Shown: positions 30,286-45,682 of the stretch, in pieces
Layout: each line of letters opens with the position of its first letter
Numbering within the stretch: position 1 is the stretch's first letter
Source: Eunapius fragilis
Taxonomy: Eukaryota; Porifera; Demospongiae; Spongillida; Spongillidae
NCBI GenBank assembly: GCA_963681505.1
Contig: OY811975.1
Coordinates: 7,688,946 to 7,752,945 of the forward strand
Direction: 5' to 3'
DNA length: 64,000 bases
Program-made: the position numbers and the translations under genes
Notes under the pieces: model-generated
Told to the model about the DNA's origin: nothing
Database searches by the model: none
The model's input: the letters and a program-made list of their open reading frames with translations, nothing else

Positions 30286-32271
30286 GTTGCGCATTACACA
30301 GCAAACAAGAGCACCAATGATAAAGTAATGATCGTAACACTCTCTAGAAATACTTCCATTGAAGTACCTACTGCAGTGCTACTTCGGTGCTAAACACTAT
30401 CCGGACATGTGCGTGCTAAAGCTTTACCTATATAACTGTATGACATTGGAATATTAGGCTCTGCACGCGACATCTGAATCCATAACACTCGTGTATTGTT
30501 TTGTGAATCCTTGGTTCTTGAACAACTGTTCAAAGCAATGGTGTACCGGTAATTGAAAAGTTTTTGAAGCATGTGACTTATGCAATATCATGTGGTATTA
30601 TGCCTCCTTTCTGATATCAAGTTATTTCTTGTTAAAACTACTTAAAAGGCATCTGAATAGTACATCTTTTCAAAAACAGAAAAGTACAGTGTGAACATAA
30701 TAAATACGGTGACATATTTCTCATTTGTATTTTTCAATACTAGTATAGGTTAAATTTATATACAGTACTTGGCAATATTAATTTGAAATGAAAGTCATCA
30801 CGCGATATAGGTCAGGACCTGACCATCTGTTCATATTCACGCATCAAGAACCGTGCAAAGTAGCTTAGCGATCTGTAGGTTCGGCAAAGTGGCTATAAAT
30901 GATTTTTTTTATCGCCAATAACTACTCCTCGGCGCTAGAAACACAGCCTTCATTAATAGCGGTCATAAAACATCAATGCATCATTGTTTCACACTGCTGC
31001 GATACCAAGCCATTAGTGTTTCAACGCTAGTTTTCTGTGCTGCGTTACTCATTACATGCCTTTGGTAGTGTAAATTCGATAGAGCGCCGTTCTTATGATA
31101 GGAAACATCATGATTGTCAGGCATAAATGGACAATGCTGTGGTGTTAGCATGGATGGAGCTGTAAAAGTGTATGTTTTCACGAAGAAACAATTATGAAAA
31201 CTTTCAGAGCGAAAAGTACGCCCTCAGCCATGCCCGTACAATTATGCCTCCGATGAAAAATGAGCTTATAACCGTATTGTAGGCTTAATTAGAATGCTAA
31301 TGTGTGTGTTACCAAGCCACTGTGTACGAACTCGGATTCCTGCGTAGTTACATGTTCTGACCAATCCGATACAACACTGAATCAAATAAATCTGAGGAGG
31401 CTTTCTGGCCAATTTGGTACTTGTAAAATGCGATCCTGCATGCCGGATTAGGTCAATTTTGGTTGCCAAAAGTAATCGGCAACAACATCGATCGATCCGG
31501 CTAGAATACAATATCTGATACAAATCTGACTTTTGTACGCCTGCTGACAAACAAGAATTGGGGATTCGCGTACCGTTCGCTGCAACGAAACTAAATTATT
31601 AAATTATAACGCAAGTATTAAGAATCAATTCAGTAAATGCCCAGATCTTTGTAGCTGCCAAAAACTGATAACTGTACGTTTTAATGTATTTTAATAATTA
31701 TTATATGGCCCGTGTACATGAATGCCTGGTGTTACAGGAAAACAGGAATCCCTGACAATTTTGCACACACGCTGTAATTTTTGCACCCACACTTCAATTT
31801 CCCTAGGAAACTCGGTATCCTCTTAGGAAAATGGGCATCCCTCAGCATAACCATTTTATCTTTGATTTTGGCATCCCCCACACCAATTTTTCTAGGTAGT
31901 ATAGGATCACTTGCATATTGCAAGGATCAAGATTCGCTTGAAAGCCTCGTAGATTACTTATACTTTCATTTGATTTAGTGACACGTACAACAAGAACTGT
32001 ACCAGATTTCGATGGAACATCAATGCATCACAACGCTTCCTACTAACTTCATTAATTCTGTCCCCCTCCCTTCCCCTAGAAAGGGGGATTTTATTGTATT
32101 AAACGCTTATTACAAAAAGTGTCGGATTATTTTTTTATCGTTTTTTTAATCAGTCACATGATATGATGCCACTTTTACGCACATATTTCGTGTCTTCAAG
32201 CCTTGCTTTTTTGAATGCGCAACAATTATCGCACAAAAGTGCATTCAATGAACGTTAGCACAGAAATTGGG
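30286..32271. other. Unassigned spacer upstream of silicatein A
   Basis: No gene, recognisable domain or clear repeat was seen. Short open frames only. Confidence 0.4.
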
Positions 32272-32272
32272 C

Positions 32273-32280
32273 TATAAAAA
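32273..32280 (+). promoter_or_regulatory. TATA box of silicatein A
   Basis: TATAAAAA preceded by GGGC, 48 nt upstream of the start codon. This predicts a start of transcription near 32305 and a very short 5' UTR. Confidence 0.65.
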
Positions 32281-32327
32281 TCGGGGTCTTGTGTCATGCA
32301 AACAGCCGCATAGATTCCAGCTGTGAA

Positions 32328-33867
32328 ATGAACAGACTTATATTACTGTGTGCGGCGGTTACTCTTGTTGCCGGCACGAACTATGAATTGGGCAAGGAGT
32401 GGAATAGGTGGAAGGAGATACACGGCAAAAGTTACGATACAAGCGGCGAAGAGGAGAAGAGGTTGTCCGTGTGGCTGGCCAATAAGCAACTGGTAGACCG
32501 ACACAATGCCGAGGCAGAAACGCACGGATTCACTCTGGCGATGAACTTTTTTGGCGATCTGGTTGGTTCATTTCTTTTCTATAAAAGATTCGTGTTTATG
32601 TCACCTCTGCCTGCTCTCGGCACAGACCGATGAAGAGTATGCGGAGATGTTCCTCACTCACACGGCTGGGAACTACACCCTCAGACGAGTAACAATGTTT
32701 CAAGCTCCGAAGGACGCGAAGTATTCAGACACGGTGGACTGGAGGACGAAGGGAGCCGTCAACAGCGTTAAAAATCAGGTAAAGGTATACATATTACCGA
32801 AGTGAATGCTTTAACCATTTTTCTCGCGCTCTTAGGGCCAGTGCGGAGCAAGCTACGCTTTCGCTGCTGTGGGGAGCTTAGAGGGAATGAACGCACTCGC
32901 AAACGAAAAGATGGTTTCCCTTAGCGAGCAAAACATCATTGATTGTTCAGGTAACACAATTTAAACCTGCATGCATGCATGTGTGACAGTGTGTTTAATA
33001 CCATGCATGCAGCGTGCATGCATCCCGCATATAAAAATGTTGAATCCGGGGGTTTGTATTCAAACTTTATACACCCGTTTTTGTCTTCCTTCGTCGTCGT
33101 TCTAACAATATATGATGATGCGCCTTTACTCCGCATCTCCAGTTCCATACAGCAACCGTGGCTGTAACGGTGGAGATACGTACGCTGCTATCAAGTACGT
33201 GGTTGAAAATGGTGGAATTGACACGGAAAGCACATATGCCTACAAAGAACGAGTAATACATATTCAATTAATTCGTTCATTAAATTCTAACTATTGTCGC
33301 CCTCCACCCCCCCCCCCCCCCTCTCCACCTTCTGTGTTTTTTTTTTCCATGTTCATGCAGCAATCATCGTGTCAGTTTAATAACAAATACATCGGCGCTA
33401 CTGCGAGCGGTGTCGTGGCTATCTCCAGTAGCAGCGAGTCTGAGTTGATGGCTGCCGTGGCCACAATGGGTCCTATAGCGGTGGCCGTGGATGCTAACAC
33501 GTATGCATTTAGGGTAAAGCATCATTTTGCAGGTGCAACGCAGCAGCACACAATGCCACCCTACATCTCCACCCATTTATAGTACTATCAAAGTGGAATC
33601 TTCAGTTCCTCGGCATGCTCCAGTACCAAGCTCAACCACGCTATGGTTGTAACGGGATACGGAACCTCGAGCGGAAAGGATTACTGGCTTGTGAAGAACA
33701 GGTACGCGGCCTTCTTTTCGTCCGCAAACGCGATTGACGTTAATGATTTATGTATTATTCCTCATAGCTGGGGTACAAACTGGGGAAGCAGCGGCTACAT
33801 CATGATGGCCCGGAATAAGTACAACCAGTGTGGCATTGCTTCCGACGCTCTCTTTCCTACACTTTGA
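32328..33867 (+). CDS. Silicatein A (cathepsin-L-like silica-forming enzyme)
   Basis: join(32328..32561, 32626..32778, 32836..32950, 33143..33252, 33361..33513, 33583..33701, 33768..33867), 984 nt, 327 aa; all introns GT-AG, all phases agree. Residues 1-16 are a signal peptide; about 20-80 form an I29-type propeptide with an ER..xW..N..x..HN pattern; the mature domain follows from about 112. The active-site block reads C-G-A-S-Y-A-F: Ser135 stands where cathepsin L has the catalytic Cys. His274 (L-N-H-A-M) and Asn294 (V-K-N-S-W-G) are kept. This Cys-to-Ser change, the Y in place of W and the Ser-rich stretch before the His are silicatein hallmarks. Silicateins are secreted, form the axial filament of sponge spicules and catalyse silica polycondensation. 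Convergent with silicatein B, 643 bp away. Substrate and role here are inferred from family. Confidence 0.93.
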
Positions 33868-34510
33868 TATTATGCGCTATAGAAGTCATGTGTGCTTGTA
33901 GCAACATGACATGTAGCTGTGTGTGAAAATAGGAACACTTGTGGTACACGCAATGACATTGAGGTCACTAGCTTTGTTACTTGAATGCGTACATGCACGT
34001 GTCTACAAGCAGGTGTACATATACATCAATTCTAGGGTTTCCTTATGATCCTTTTACACTCGCCGCTCTATCATATGCATGCTAGCATGAGGCGTGGCAC
34101 CTTGAGAATGCAGGTTAATTCATACGACTGAAGTCGGCATCTGCTGATCAATCGGTATTCGATTGATATGTTAACTTTTATTGCATGCATAATTATGTCA
34201 TATATACGTATTATTACGGACAGCAAACTAAAAAGGACGTCAAAGGTATAATAAGTACCGATTTTCTCTTTGAAAGTGATTATCACCCTATTCTGATAAA
34301 GGCTGCGTTTTATTTGATGAAAATTCATATAGCCTTTAATGTTTATATTCATAATTTTTGCTGCGATGCGATACCTTCAAGTATATCGCCTCCCCATGCG
34401 GATGATTTTTGCGTTGTACATGATTGGCAATCATTAATTGATGGATATATAATACAGAGCTCTAATACGTATCTATGCATGCTGCAACACGCAGATGAGC
34501 GTTGATTTCT
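33868..34510. other. Intergenic region between convergent silicatein genes
   Basis: 643 bp containing both 3' ends. No canonical AATAAA was found close to either stop codon, so polyadenylation sites are unclear. Confidence 0.5.
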
Positions 34511-36044
<1,534 letters not shown>

Positions 36045-36093
36045 CTGTGTATTGACAGACTATCGAGCATAGTAAGTAAATCGCGCATTGCTT

Positions 36094-36105
36094 CTTTATA
36101 TATAT
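36094..36105 (-). promoter_or_regulatory. TATA box of silicatein B
   Basis: On the minus strand TATATATAAAG lies about 50 nt upstream of the start codon, the same spacing as in silicatein A. Confidence 0.6.
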
Positions 36106-36109
36106 TCCA

Positions 36110-37410
36110 CTGACGCGTTACTCCTGATTGTGCAGGAATACCCCTTATGAATATGAATTGTCCCTAACAAGAGACCTCATTATTATCATTGAAACGTGCC
36201 ATTGTGTTAGGTTCTTGTTAGAAAATCTTAATCAATTGTCTCAATAGGCATGCATTGAAAACACCACGTGTTTGCATACATGCAAGCACATGCATGCGTA
36301 ATCCATTGACATGTATGCTACAGGCGTAGAAATAAATAAAACACTTTTTCAGGGATACACCTACCGAAAGGACTACACAGAAGTTTGTATAGTTTGAACA
36401 TTGTCCTGTTGACACATGACATGCCGCATGTTGCACATATGCAGGTTCATGCATGCACCTATTCATCTGTTCATGTGCACGCATCCCATATTAGACGGTT
36501 TCAAATGTAGCCAATGGAAGATATGTCGTAAGCATGCATGCTTTCATTCAAGAGTTGTACTCTTAATAGCTCAGTCGGTCCTCTTCACTAGCAGCTTGCC
36601 TTCTACGCGGAGTCACATTACACCTTTCCCGTCTTGTCCCCAAACCAACATAATCATTAGGTTGTACTGGCCTACTGACACCATTTGGTAACATTAAACA
36701 TGCATAGATCGACCGATGTTAACTACGGTTAACGAATTGTTAACTGTAGTTAACGAATTGTTGACTGTAGTTAACGAATTGTTAACTGTAGTTAACAATT
36801 TTTTTAAAACTGCTTTTAACTGTACTGTATAGCAACCGTAGTTAGTAGCAGCGTGAAAATGTGGTTTTTGTACTCAGTATACATCATAGATGAAGCGCAA
36901 AGTATATATTTGAGGTCTGTTAAAGCCAAATTTTCCTCACGGATGGAAATAGTGTAAGCGTTCATGGTTTTGATGGATGCACAAAAACAAGTGCTTACTT
37001 AAGCTAACTTCCTTGTTTTACTGACGAAAACTGGTAGACTACGAATGGTAAAACCACATGCGGTTGATGTACACCCCTAGACTGATAGGAACGACAATAG
37101 CGACTAAAGCTAAAATGTTGAAAAGTGGCGATTCCGTCACTGCATTGGCACACAAAGTCGTAGGGATGCGCGCCGCTTCTGCACGTTATGAGATAAATTA
37201 GCTCGAAGACAAAGCGTGTAAGTGGAAATATAACTGGCAGTAATGGCAGAGGTCGTTCGCGAAAATGGGTCGCATTCTTCCCTGTTCACAACAAAAGTAA
37301 AGAGTTTTTGTCACGTTCGCTGGCAATAGAGGAGGTTCCGGTGCCTACTAGTAATGGAATCGCATCTGCTGTGAATGATGAGGCTGGCAGCAATTCAGTG
37401 AACGAGGACG
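36110..37410. other. Spacer between silicatein B and the piggyBac relic
   Basis: No gene recognised apart from a tandem repeat at 36718-36800 listed separately. Confidence 0.4.
36718..36800. repeat. 21-bp tandem repeat with GTTAAC palindromes
   Basis: About four copies of ACTGTAGTTAACGAATTGTTA, each with the palindrome GTTAAC, which resembles the HNF1/POU half-site family. Located about 0.7 kb upstream of silicatein B. Confidence 0.85.
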
Positions 37411-39225
37411 TTGCAAACGACGTTTCCGTTGAAGGTGAAGAAGATGAATGAGCGTGATACAGCTGGTACTAATGAGGAGGAAAATGAGATTTCAATGAAT
37501 GAAGAACTTGTACAGATAGATGGTAATGCAGAGCAAGCTGCAAGTCATTTGGATGACTCACTGGATCGTTTGATGTGCATTGGAGTGAAATGGAGTGTTT
37601 TTAGTGAAATAAGTGAAGGCAGCCGTTACATGCCACGATTTAATGCAGCCATTCTATGGTCTGACAGCGCAGATGTTAAAGATAAAACCATTATGGTTTT
37701 CTTCTGGATAAGCTTTCCTTCACAAATGATAAACAGCATCATTAAATGGAGTGCTGAAGCAATGCCTACCCAAAAAGAAAGCTATGGCTGAAGTTGAATT
37801 TAAGAAGTTGCTGGGAGTTCTATTATCCCTTACCAGGACAAGTAATCATCGTCAAGATCTATGGTCCATCAATGATTTTATCTTTCCTGCTTTGACGATT
37901 TGGAACCAGGTTTGGCATAAGCCAAAACCGTTTTTATGACATGCTTCGTTATTTACGGTTTTGCCCGTAGTCTGAGTGCTGCATAGACAAAGAAGACAAT
38001 TAAAGGGTTACCAGTAAGAAGACTGATCAGGAGCTTTAACGAATGTCGTGCAGCCACCTTTTACCCTAGTTGGTCCATTTGTGTTGATGAGTCAATGAGT
38101 TCTTGGAGAGGAAAAGATGGCAATTATTGCTCTGACAGGATGCCACATGTGACGAAGATTGAAAAGAAGCCAAAGGGTGTAGGAACTGAGTTGAAGGATG
38201 CTGCTTGTGCACAGGCAAAGATAATACTTGCATTGATCAGAAATTCAGGAAGGTAAGCAAGCGATGGCTTCAAAAGAGTATGTGGAAGAATACACTAAAT
38301 CAGGCACAGCTATAGTTCAACGTCTTACCCTATCATGGCATGGCTCTGGGCGGTTGATTAATAGTGACTTTGCCTTTGCAAGCATTACCAGTGCAATGGC
38401 TTGTCGAGACAAAGGACTTCACAGGGCTTGTTAAAACTGCAACGCAGATGTTTCCAAAAAAGTATTTTGAGTCCCATGAATACTAGAACTATGGCGACAG
38501 TGAAACTCTAACAGCTTCAATCAATGGAAGCACATATATAGCTCACGGTTGGGTTGATACTACCAGAAAATACTTCATCTCCACCCATAACACAACTTCA
38601 GGTGGCAATCCTCATGGCAAGATGAGGTGGCGTGAAATAAGTATTTTTGCTGGAAGTGATGGTACTGAAGTGGTGTACCAGTACACGAAGAGGACAAAAC
38701 TAGTTAAAGATTACTTCTCTGCTGCTTCAATTATTGACCTTAGCAACCATTGTAGGCAAGCAGGTATAGCACTGGAGACAGCTTGGAGCACCCAACGATG
38801 GGATCATAGGGTGATCTCAAAAATTCTTGGGGTTATTGAGCCCGATGGGTATCATATGTAGCACCACTTTCATCCCCATGGCAAAGAGTATTCCCATGAC
38901 CAGTTAACTGAAGAGGTAGCTTACAACTTGCTGATATGAGTAGAAGCTTCAGGAAGTTATCAAAAGGATTCACTGGATTTAACAGGAACCTCAGAGGAAG
39001 AAGCAGGTAGCAGTCGTCAACAGCATGATATCAAGCCACTTGAGTCATTATATGTATACAGCAAGAGTGGAAAAAGAGGGCTCAGGCATTGCTATGAATG
39101 TGGCTCTTTGTCAGCTTACTATTGCACAATGTGTTCAGATGAGAAAAATATCCATATGTGGCCACAAGTCCAAACGTTGTAGTGCCAGTGTAATGCAGCA
39201 CACCTCTGCCGTTCCAAGTACATGA
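37411..39225 (+). pseudogene. piggyBac-like transposase, dead
   Basis: Fragments in changing frames follow the piggyBac (DDE_Tnp_1_7) layout: an acidic N-terminus (37440-37560), an N-R-F-Y-D-M-L-R-Y-L-R block near 37929, V-D-E-S-M-S-S-W-R-G (catalytic Asp region) near 38085, M-P-H-V-T-K-I and K-P-K-G-V-G-T-E near 38150, W-H-G-S-G-R with a D-x-A-F-A-S block near 38335-38385, and a C-terminal CxxC...CxxC finger near 39090-39130. Stops and frameshifts occur throughout. No terminal repeats with TTAA were identified. The enzyme cuts and pastes DNA at TTAA in intact relatives. Confidence 0.8.
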
Positions 39226-42200
39226 CCATTATGTACATTGTGCAACTATCCTACTTCATTTTTGGTGTGTGCAATGTACTCGCATTTGTGTGCATCCCTT
39301 GAGATATAGCTTTGTCTTCCATCTACAAATGTACATTGTACAAGTTATGATAGCACACTATGAGTAAATTCACTTCCGTACTTAGCGCTGTTAACCTGGG
39401 TAAACAGGGCTAAGCGTTAACTACGTACAACACCAAAGTTAACACATCACTGTCGATCTATGGTTAAGGCATACGGTATCATTATTATGTATGCCTTATA
39501 TGTGGAAAATGTTGAGTTCTTCATAAGTATACCATGCAATAGCACTAAATGAACGTTCAATGCTGCAATATTGGGTCAGTTCCTCTTTCCTGTCAACCAC
39601 AGTTGATAACAAAGTTAATCTTGATGAAAAAAAAACGTTGAAATCTTCCTTAATTAATTGTCTTTGCTTAATTTCGGTATACTTGTGCTGTTCAATGATA
39701 TGTGTACCTTTCTATGCGCATGTTTTTATTTGCTTGTTTCATGAAACTAGGTGACACTAACTTCACCAAATGGTGACACTAGTATGTCTTTACAAGGATG
39801 CACATATGCAATGTGCATCGCAATATGCTGTTTCTAATGTAGTGGATGTGTTCCTAACGCATACCTCTCAAGGTGTATTTTTTTGTAAGCGTGAGATTAG
39901 CAGCTCTATTAGACTCGTTTCCAAACCTAACGCGATGCATGCGTGGGTGGATTGCAGAAGTGGAATTGACAACTGCATGCGCGCGTATTATTTTTGGCTA
40001 CGAACCAATAGCGGGAGATAAAAAATGGTCAGTTGCTTGCTCTTAGCCCGAAAAATTTTCAGATCAAAATGATGTAAAATGATCAAAACCTTATTGCTTA
40101 TGAACACACAATACAAACAGTATAATTTTATTTCTTTGAGTGTATCCTGATTTCATTTCTTTGAGTGTATCTTAAAGGTCCATTGTCTCATCTTCCGATG
40201 TATTGGAAGAATACACTACAACTTCATCATTACTTTCGCTATGCCAATACCAGGCATTGCTACACTCAGATAAACTTATACAAGTATACGTTAAATGTGT
40301 AACTCCCGATATAAACTCAATGGAATAAATATTATTATTTAGTAATGAAAGGAATAATAATTAAACACTGTATGGGTGTGAGCAAATAGGATATGCGTGA
40401 CAGCGTGTGATTGGGATCGTCAATATGCATGAAACTCGCGCTTAAAGCGTGAAACTCAATTAACTCAACCCCAGACCCACACAGAGCAGTTGAAAAGCTG
40501 GGCGTTTCGCGATGGGGTGGATGCATTTTAAAGATAAAAGGGAAGGAGCTCTTTTTATTGTTTTGCCAATAGAATAGATACGGTAAAACCCTGTTGTATA
40601 CTGTTGCTGTAGGTTTTTGACCACCTTTGTGAAAAGACAAAGAGCTCATCGTGTCAAAGCGTGTCACCATGAATTTCATTTACGTGAACGAAGTTATTTT
40701 GATGGTTAAGCGCAAGAAGACCCTTCACTTATCACTGTCAGTTAGTTTTAATGAGTCCTAATAGTTTTCTAACATCGGCAGGCCTCGGCACTAACTGGAC
40801 GACATTTGGTAAGTAAATCAGTGTAAATTTAGTTTATCGAGTCTAGTTGCAAACTAATGTAATCAGCATACACAATGATGAAAATCAGCGCTATGCCTCC
40901 ACGTCATTAAGCTACACAGTTACAAATATATTAGTGATATCGTTGGCTCATTGTCTTTTCTATGGAACTGAGCTTAATTTTTTTTTTTTACATGTGTAAA
41001 ATATGTACCACGTGAGATGGATCACGGCCTTTTTCCCTTGGTTATTGTCGATCCGCTTATTGTTTCTTCGTACCCACCATTTAGTCTCATACCAAGACAC
41101 GTAATGATGAAGTTGACATCACGTGATGAAAATGATCATTTTTACGTACAATTGAGTCTGGGTACGAGCTAACCAAGCATCAACCAAGTTGTTATAAGGC
41201 AGGTAGCCTAAACCGTAGATATAATATACCCATAAACTAGTGAACTGGGATACGGTGGAGCCTTTGGGCAGCATTTTGTTTGCGCCTCTCATTAAATTTT
41301 TAAAAAATTCTACAATTCAACTATAATTTGTGAGATGAAACTATCATGAAAGCATTCATGGCTTAAATAAATAACCAAGTCATATCCCGGTCAAAAGTCA
41401 GAAGTAATTAATTCGCGGTTTGCGAATCAACGATATTCCCGTATATCTTCCCATAAACATGTATGGGGTACTTCAATACCAAGCACGCCAGATTTTTCTC
41501 AGCATTTGCCATGATGGATTGTTGGTACACTACATTTGCCATGAATACTTAATCTCACTATCGGAAACTATGCGAGTAGCTTCCATAAAGGAATCCTGCT
41601 GTATCATGAATGTCATTAAAAAAACGTCACTCACGTCTAGCGGGACATTCGAGATAGCATAACTCACGAGAGGAACGTTTGTAAAGAACGCCAAGTGTAC
41701 GAATCGCTTCAGGATGTGTACGCAGGTTATCTTCAGGGGTCTGTTAAACGCCTACCGATCGGGCAAGTAGCTCAAGCGAGCAGTACTTTATTTGATGTTG
41801 ATCTACAAATAGCACAATATATCAGCTATCACAATGTTCATGACGCACCGGTATAAAATAACCAGCGTTATCAAATTCGATGGCAATCTAAAGGACTATT
41901 CTGATTCCATTCAAGCTCTAAATTTGGAAAGATCCAGATGCTGCCAGATCTGCCAAACTGACGAGTGCATGTCAAAGCGCACTACCGAAAGGACCAACAA
42001 AACGACCACCCAAAGGTACGTTACAGCATGGATGATTTGTTCGCGTGGTTCAAAGTACTGGTGTCCATACGATTGCATTACTCTTGCAGGTGTAAAAATT
42101 TTCTGATGTGCGTGCAACAATGGACCACATGAAAAATATGCTTTGTCTTTACACTTATTTCGTTTCAAATATGCATTAGGGTTAATATACATCCAAATAA

Positions 42201-43034
42201 ATGAGGCATCGTTTAAAATTTTACCACTGCAACCATTATTTATTACCTTAATTGACTCATGCATGCTAGTGTCTATATCCATTGGCCCATGATTATCTTG
42301 CCAATGCATGATGCCTAAGGTCTAAAAGCACCCAGTTCATACTGAATCTCCACCATGCATTGCAATGCATGGATAGACCTTACGCGCATTAATAACTTAA
42401 TGAATTACCTTGAATTCGATTAAGAGTCTGCCGCCAATATAAAAAGGACGCTATGCATTCAATGCACAAGTACACAAGTACTGGAGGAGACTTCAATTCA
42501 AATGTGAGTGGGTATATAGCAATTAAGAAAATGCACACCAAGCCAGCTACTGTTCTCAAATGAATGCTAGACCTAGTGCATAATGGACACTTGAATGCAA
42601 ACAGGGTGATTGCTTCAAAGATTAACGTACAATACTTAACAGCTAACGTCGAACTCCAAGGATCTGAACTTGATACTAAAGCTTTGGCATTTGCTGTAAT
42701 TACATTTACCTTCCTCGGCCAACTAGCAACTTTATCGGGTAAATACATACATTCGTAGACATCACTAATAGGTTTGAATATAGTGATAGTGTATGTTGAA
42801 CAGAACAACGAAGTTAGTATTTTGTATGTTAAAATAGATCTAATAAATTGAATCAAGCTGCAGTTGCCATAATCAGCGTGACCAATGGTGAAAATCTGCG
42901 CTACCATGCTCTTGCACGCCCACGTTATTATATATTCATTACAGTCATACTTGCGCTATACTCAGCCCTATGGATGCTAAATACGCAACGGATCGCATAA
43001 TAATAATACCATACTCGCGTTATATATATATATA
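39226..43034. other. Unassigned spacer
   Basis: No gene recognised. A diverged relative of the TAGTCTCGTACCCAGAC repeat brackets about 41092-41169. A duplicated TTTCTTTGAGTGTATC is at about 40131-40172. A short hairpin around CCATGCATTGCAATGCATGG is near 42352. Confidence 0.4.
42389..42907 (-). CDS. Unrecognised 172-codon open frame
   Basis: Longest intronless frame outside repeats in this spacer. It starts with ATG and has a hydrophobic segment near residues 115-150, but no family motif was recognised. Composition is like the surrounding AT-rich DNA and no conserved pattern supports translation. Chance is a real possibility. Confidence 0.15.
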   Translation of the reverse strand: MVAQIFTIGHADYGNCSLIQFIRSILTYKILTSLFCSTYTITIFKPISDVYECMYLPDKVASWPRKVNVITANAKALVSSSDPWSSTLAVKYCTLIFEAITLFAFKCPLCTRSSIHLRTVAGLVCIFLIAIYPLTFELKSPPVLVYLCIECIASFLYWRQTLNRIQGNSLSY

Positions 43035-43276
43035 ATACGGGGTCTTGGCAGCGAAAGGGCGTATTATAAAAATTTTCCAGCAAGGAACTTTAAAGCTGAC
43101 GAGTGCAATTAAAACGTACGCGTAATGTTAAATTCAGGCCTCCATAATTCCATGATGGACAGACTAATTTTCAGTGCGTCGTTGTAGAGGACACTGGTGT
43201 CTCAGACAAAATGAAATAATTTGAAAAGTTGAAAAAATATACAATAGGTCCCTTTTTGCTAGCTGTGACGATCCCA
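43035..43276. mobile_element. MITE family 2, second copy
   Basis: Left TACGGGGTCTTGGCAGCGAA and right CTTTTTGCTAGCTGTGACGA; the interior matches 13583-13813 (AAAATTTTCCA, TTCCATGATGGAC, TTTTCAGTGCGT). Located in a TA microsatellite context. Confidence 0.75.
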
Positions 43277-45279
43277 TATATTATATGTAACGCGATTATG
43301 GTGTGAACACGTGTGTGTTTAACGAGAGTAAACGATATTAGCTCGGAAATCTGCCACAGTCCTGTGTGTATGGAGAAATGAACGTCCAAAATGCTCTTCA
43401 CGAACGACAGCGATGTGACTCAGCAAGTTACGATTTGCCGGTTGAACGGTATTCAATTTAATACAGCTGTACTGAGAGAAGATGAAAGGGATGTTACCCA
43501 AATTATAGAATTTTCAATTTCATTATATCAAAATCAACATGAAAAACGATACGGCATTTGACCTCATATCAGTGAGTGAAGCGATTTTTCAGTTTATTGT
43601 ACTGTAGACATCAACACAAGATTTAATTAAAATGGCCGGTTCCTCCTCCCCTTACCATGTCAACCCACAATTTCTTTCAACGATCTCCAACTAAATCCAC
43701 CAATATCATTTTTTCTCGTCATTGAAAAAAGATAAGTTGGTGTTCAATTTACTCTCATCTACTTTTCATTTCTGAATTGTTGAGAACTGTCATTGTAATT
43801 CCCACATATTCCTCAATTCACCTACCCAGTGAAAATGTGGAATAATGTAATACTATTCCGGAAACAATCTTTGATATTTCCATTATTCACATTATTCCGG
43901 AAACTATCATTGATATTTCTCACTTTTTACCTGATGGCAGAAGAGAGAATTGATCACCTATTGGACTTCAAAAATCTGATGGCTTGTCCATGTATGCTAA
44001 GCTTCTCTCCTTTGGACCCGCCATTTTTCTCAAAAAATAAACAAATGCCAGCTGTACCATGATTTATTTCTAATACTACCTGGAAGACACCCAGCAATGC
44101 AAACATTATAAGTGTAGTCTGCCACATATCTGAGGTCCCCAGACCCAAACCCCACTGGCGGACGGGTCAGGACCCCCCTTCTGGTCTATTACATAACAGG
44201 CATAGTTAGGAATTAACCGAAGATCTACGTACGCAAATGTCAGGAAAGGCAGCATAAAGTGCATTTCTCATGCATGCATAATTCATTATTTCCAATAAGC
44301 ACTTAAGCCACAAAGAGTACACTATGGTTGCCATGGTAATGGCCATAAATAATGTATGTACGTCCTCCATTGCAGATAACTGAGACCATAATAAAGACAT
44401 GATGTTACCACATTAACTATCCCCTCTAGCACCCTAACACTCTCACAAACACTTTCCCACGCAGAGGGAAGTAGGACACCTTCAATTTTATGGTAGCTTT
44501 TGTTGTAACAGTGCATCAGGGCATATCAAGACAGCACATGTGGGAAATGATGTGTATTTTTAAGAATGTAATGGCATGCAGCCACTGCCTCATATATGAT
44601 GGTATTGTAACAGTAAATATCTTACAACCACACAGAAGAATTTACATTATTGTGGGCTACACTGCTATTCCTGAGAACAGAAAATCAACGAGAACTGTTA
44701 TCTGTAGACAACCAGAGTATGGCAGAAAGACCTGTAGAGAACTATGGTGGAGAACTACGGAGTATGGTAGAATAGCTATTGGACAGCCAGAACATGATAG
44801 TAGAATGACTTTAGATAAGCACAGCATGATAGAAATGACTTATAATTATGTATAGCTAGAGCATAGTAGAAGGACAAATAGAGAACCATAGCATGATACA
44901 TTGGCTTGTATACAACCAGAGTATGGTATAGAATGGCTTGTGCTGTTGTGTATTCCAAAATAGTGAAACAATTCTGCAGAAGTTTTAAGTCTGGTGCTTA
45001 ACAACTAAACTAAATGATGCTGCGTCAAAACCAATGGTAATAAAAAACCGAGCGTAGCCCGAACTTCGCGTTTTATGAGGTCATATCTTTACTTTGATCT
45101 TGCCCATAGAACCCTTATGCTCAATCTGGCCTTAATAGAGCTATGCGATACATTCACATACTACACGTTTTAGGGTACAATATTGTGCACTATACAATCA
45201 TGGCAGACAGTAGTCTGGGGACCAGACGACTAGATTAGGCAGACAGTACATCATATATGTTATTGACAGAATTATCGGA
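43277..45279. other. Unassigned spacer with a degenerate tandem repeat
   Basis: No gene recognised. 44690-44960 is built of diverged units around ACCAGAGTATGGTAGAATGG. A duplicated ATTATTCCGGAAAC is at about 43851 and 43890. Confidence 0.4.
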
Positions 45280-45682
45280 AGTTTCGTTAGAAACTTCCAT
45301 ATAGGATTTGACCCCGACTATGAATGTCATTAAAAAAACGCGACCCGTCTGTAACAACACTCCCGACGATCGGATCGTGTAGCTTGTTTTAGCAATCGAT
45401 CTAGAAGTCAAAAATGAGTAGTTTCGTTTTTGTTTCATGTCGCTGAACCGCGTGGTTGTTGAGAACAAGAGTGTACTGCCCGTCCTCGTACCCAGTCTCG
45501 GAACAAGGGGCGGGTCGTCTTCTTATTCTCCTTCTCCTCCTTCTTGGCAACGCATAACTCAGGACAGGAACATTTCTAAGCGATGAAAATTTCACCAATA
45601 GCTTCAGAATCGGCTGGAGGACTCGCTTTTATATAATATAATACTTTGATAAACAATCGACTATCAGCCTCCTATGTCTTGT

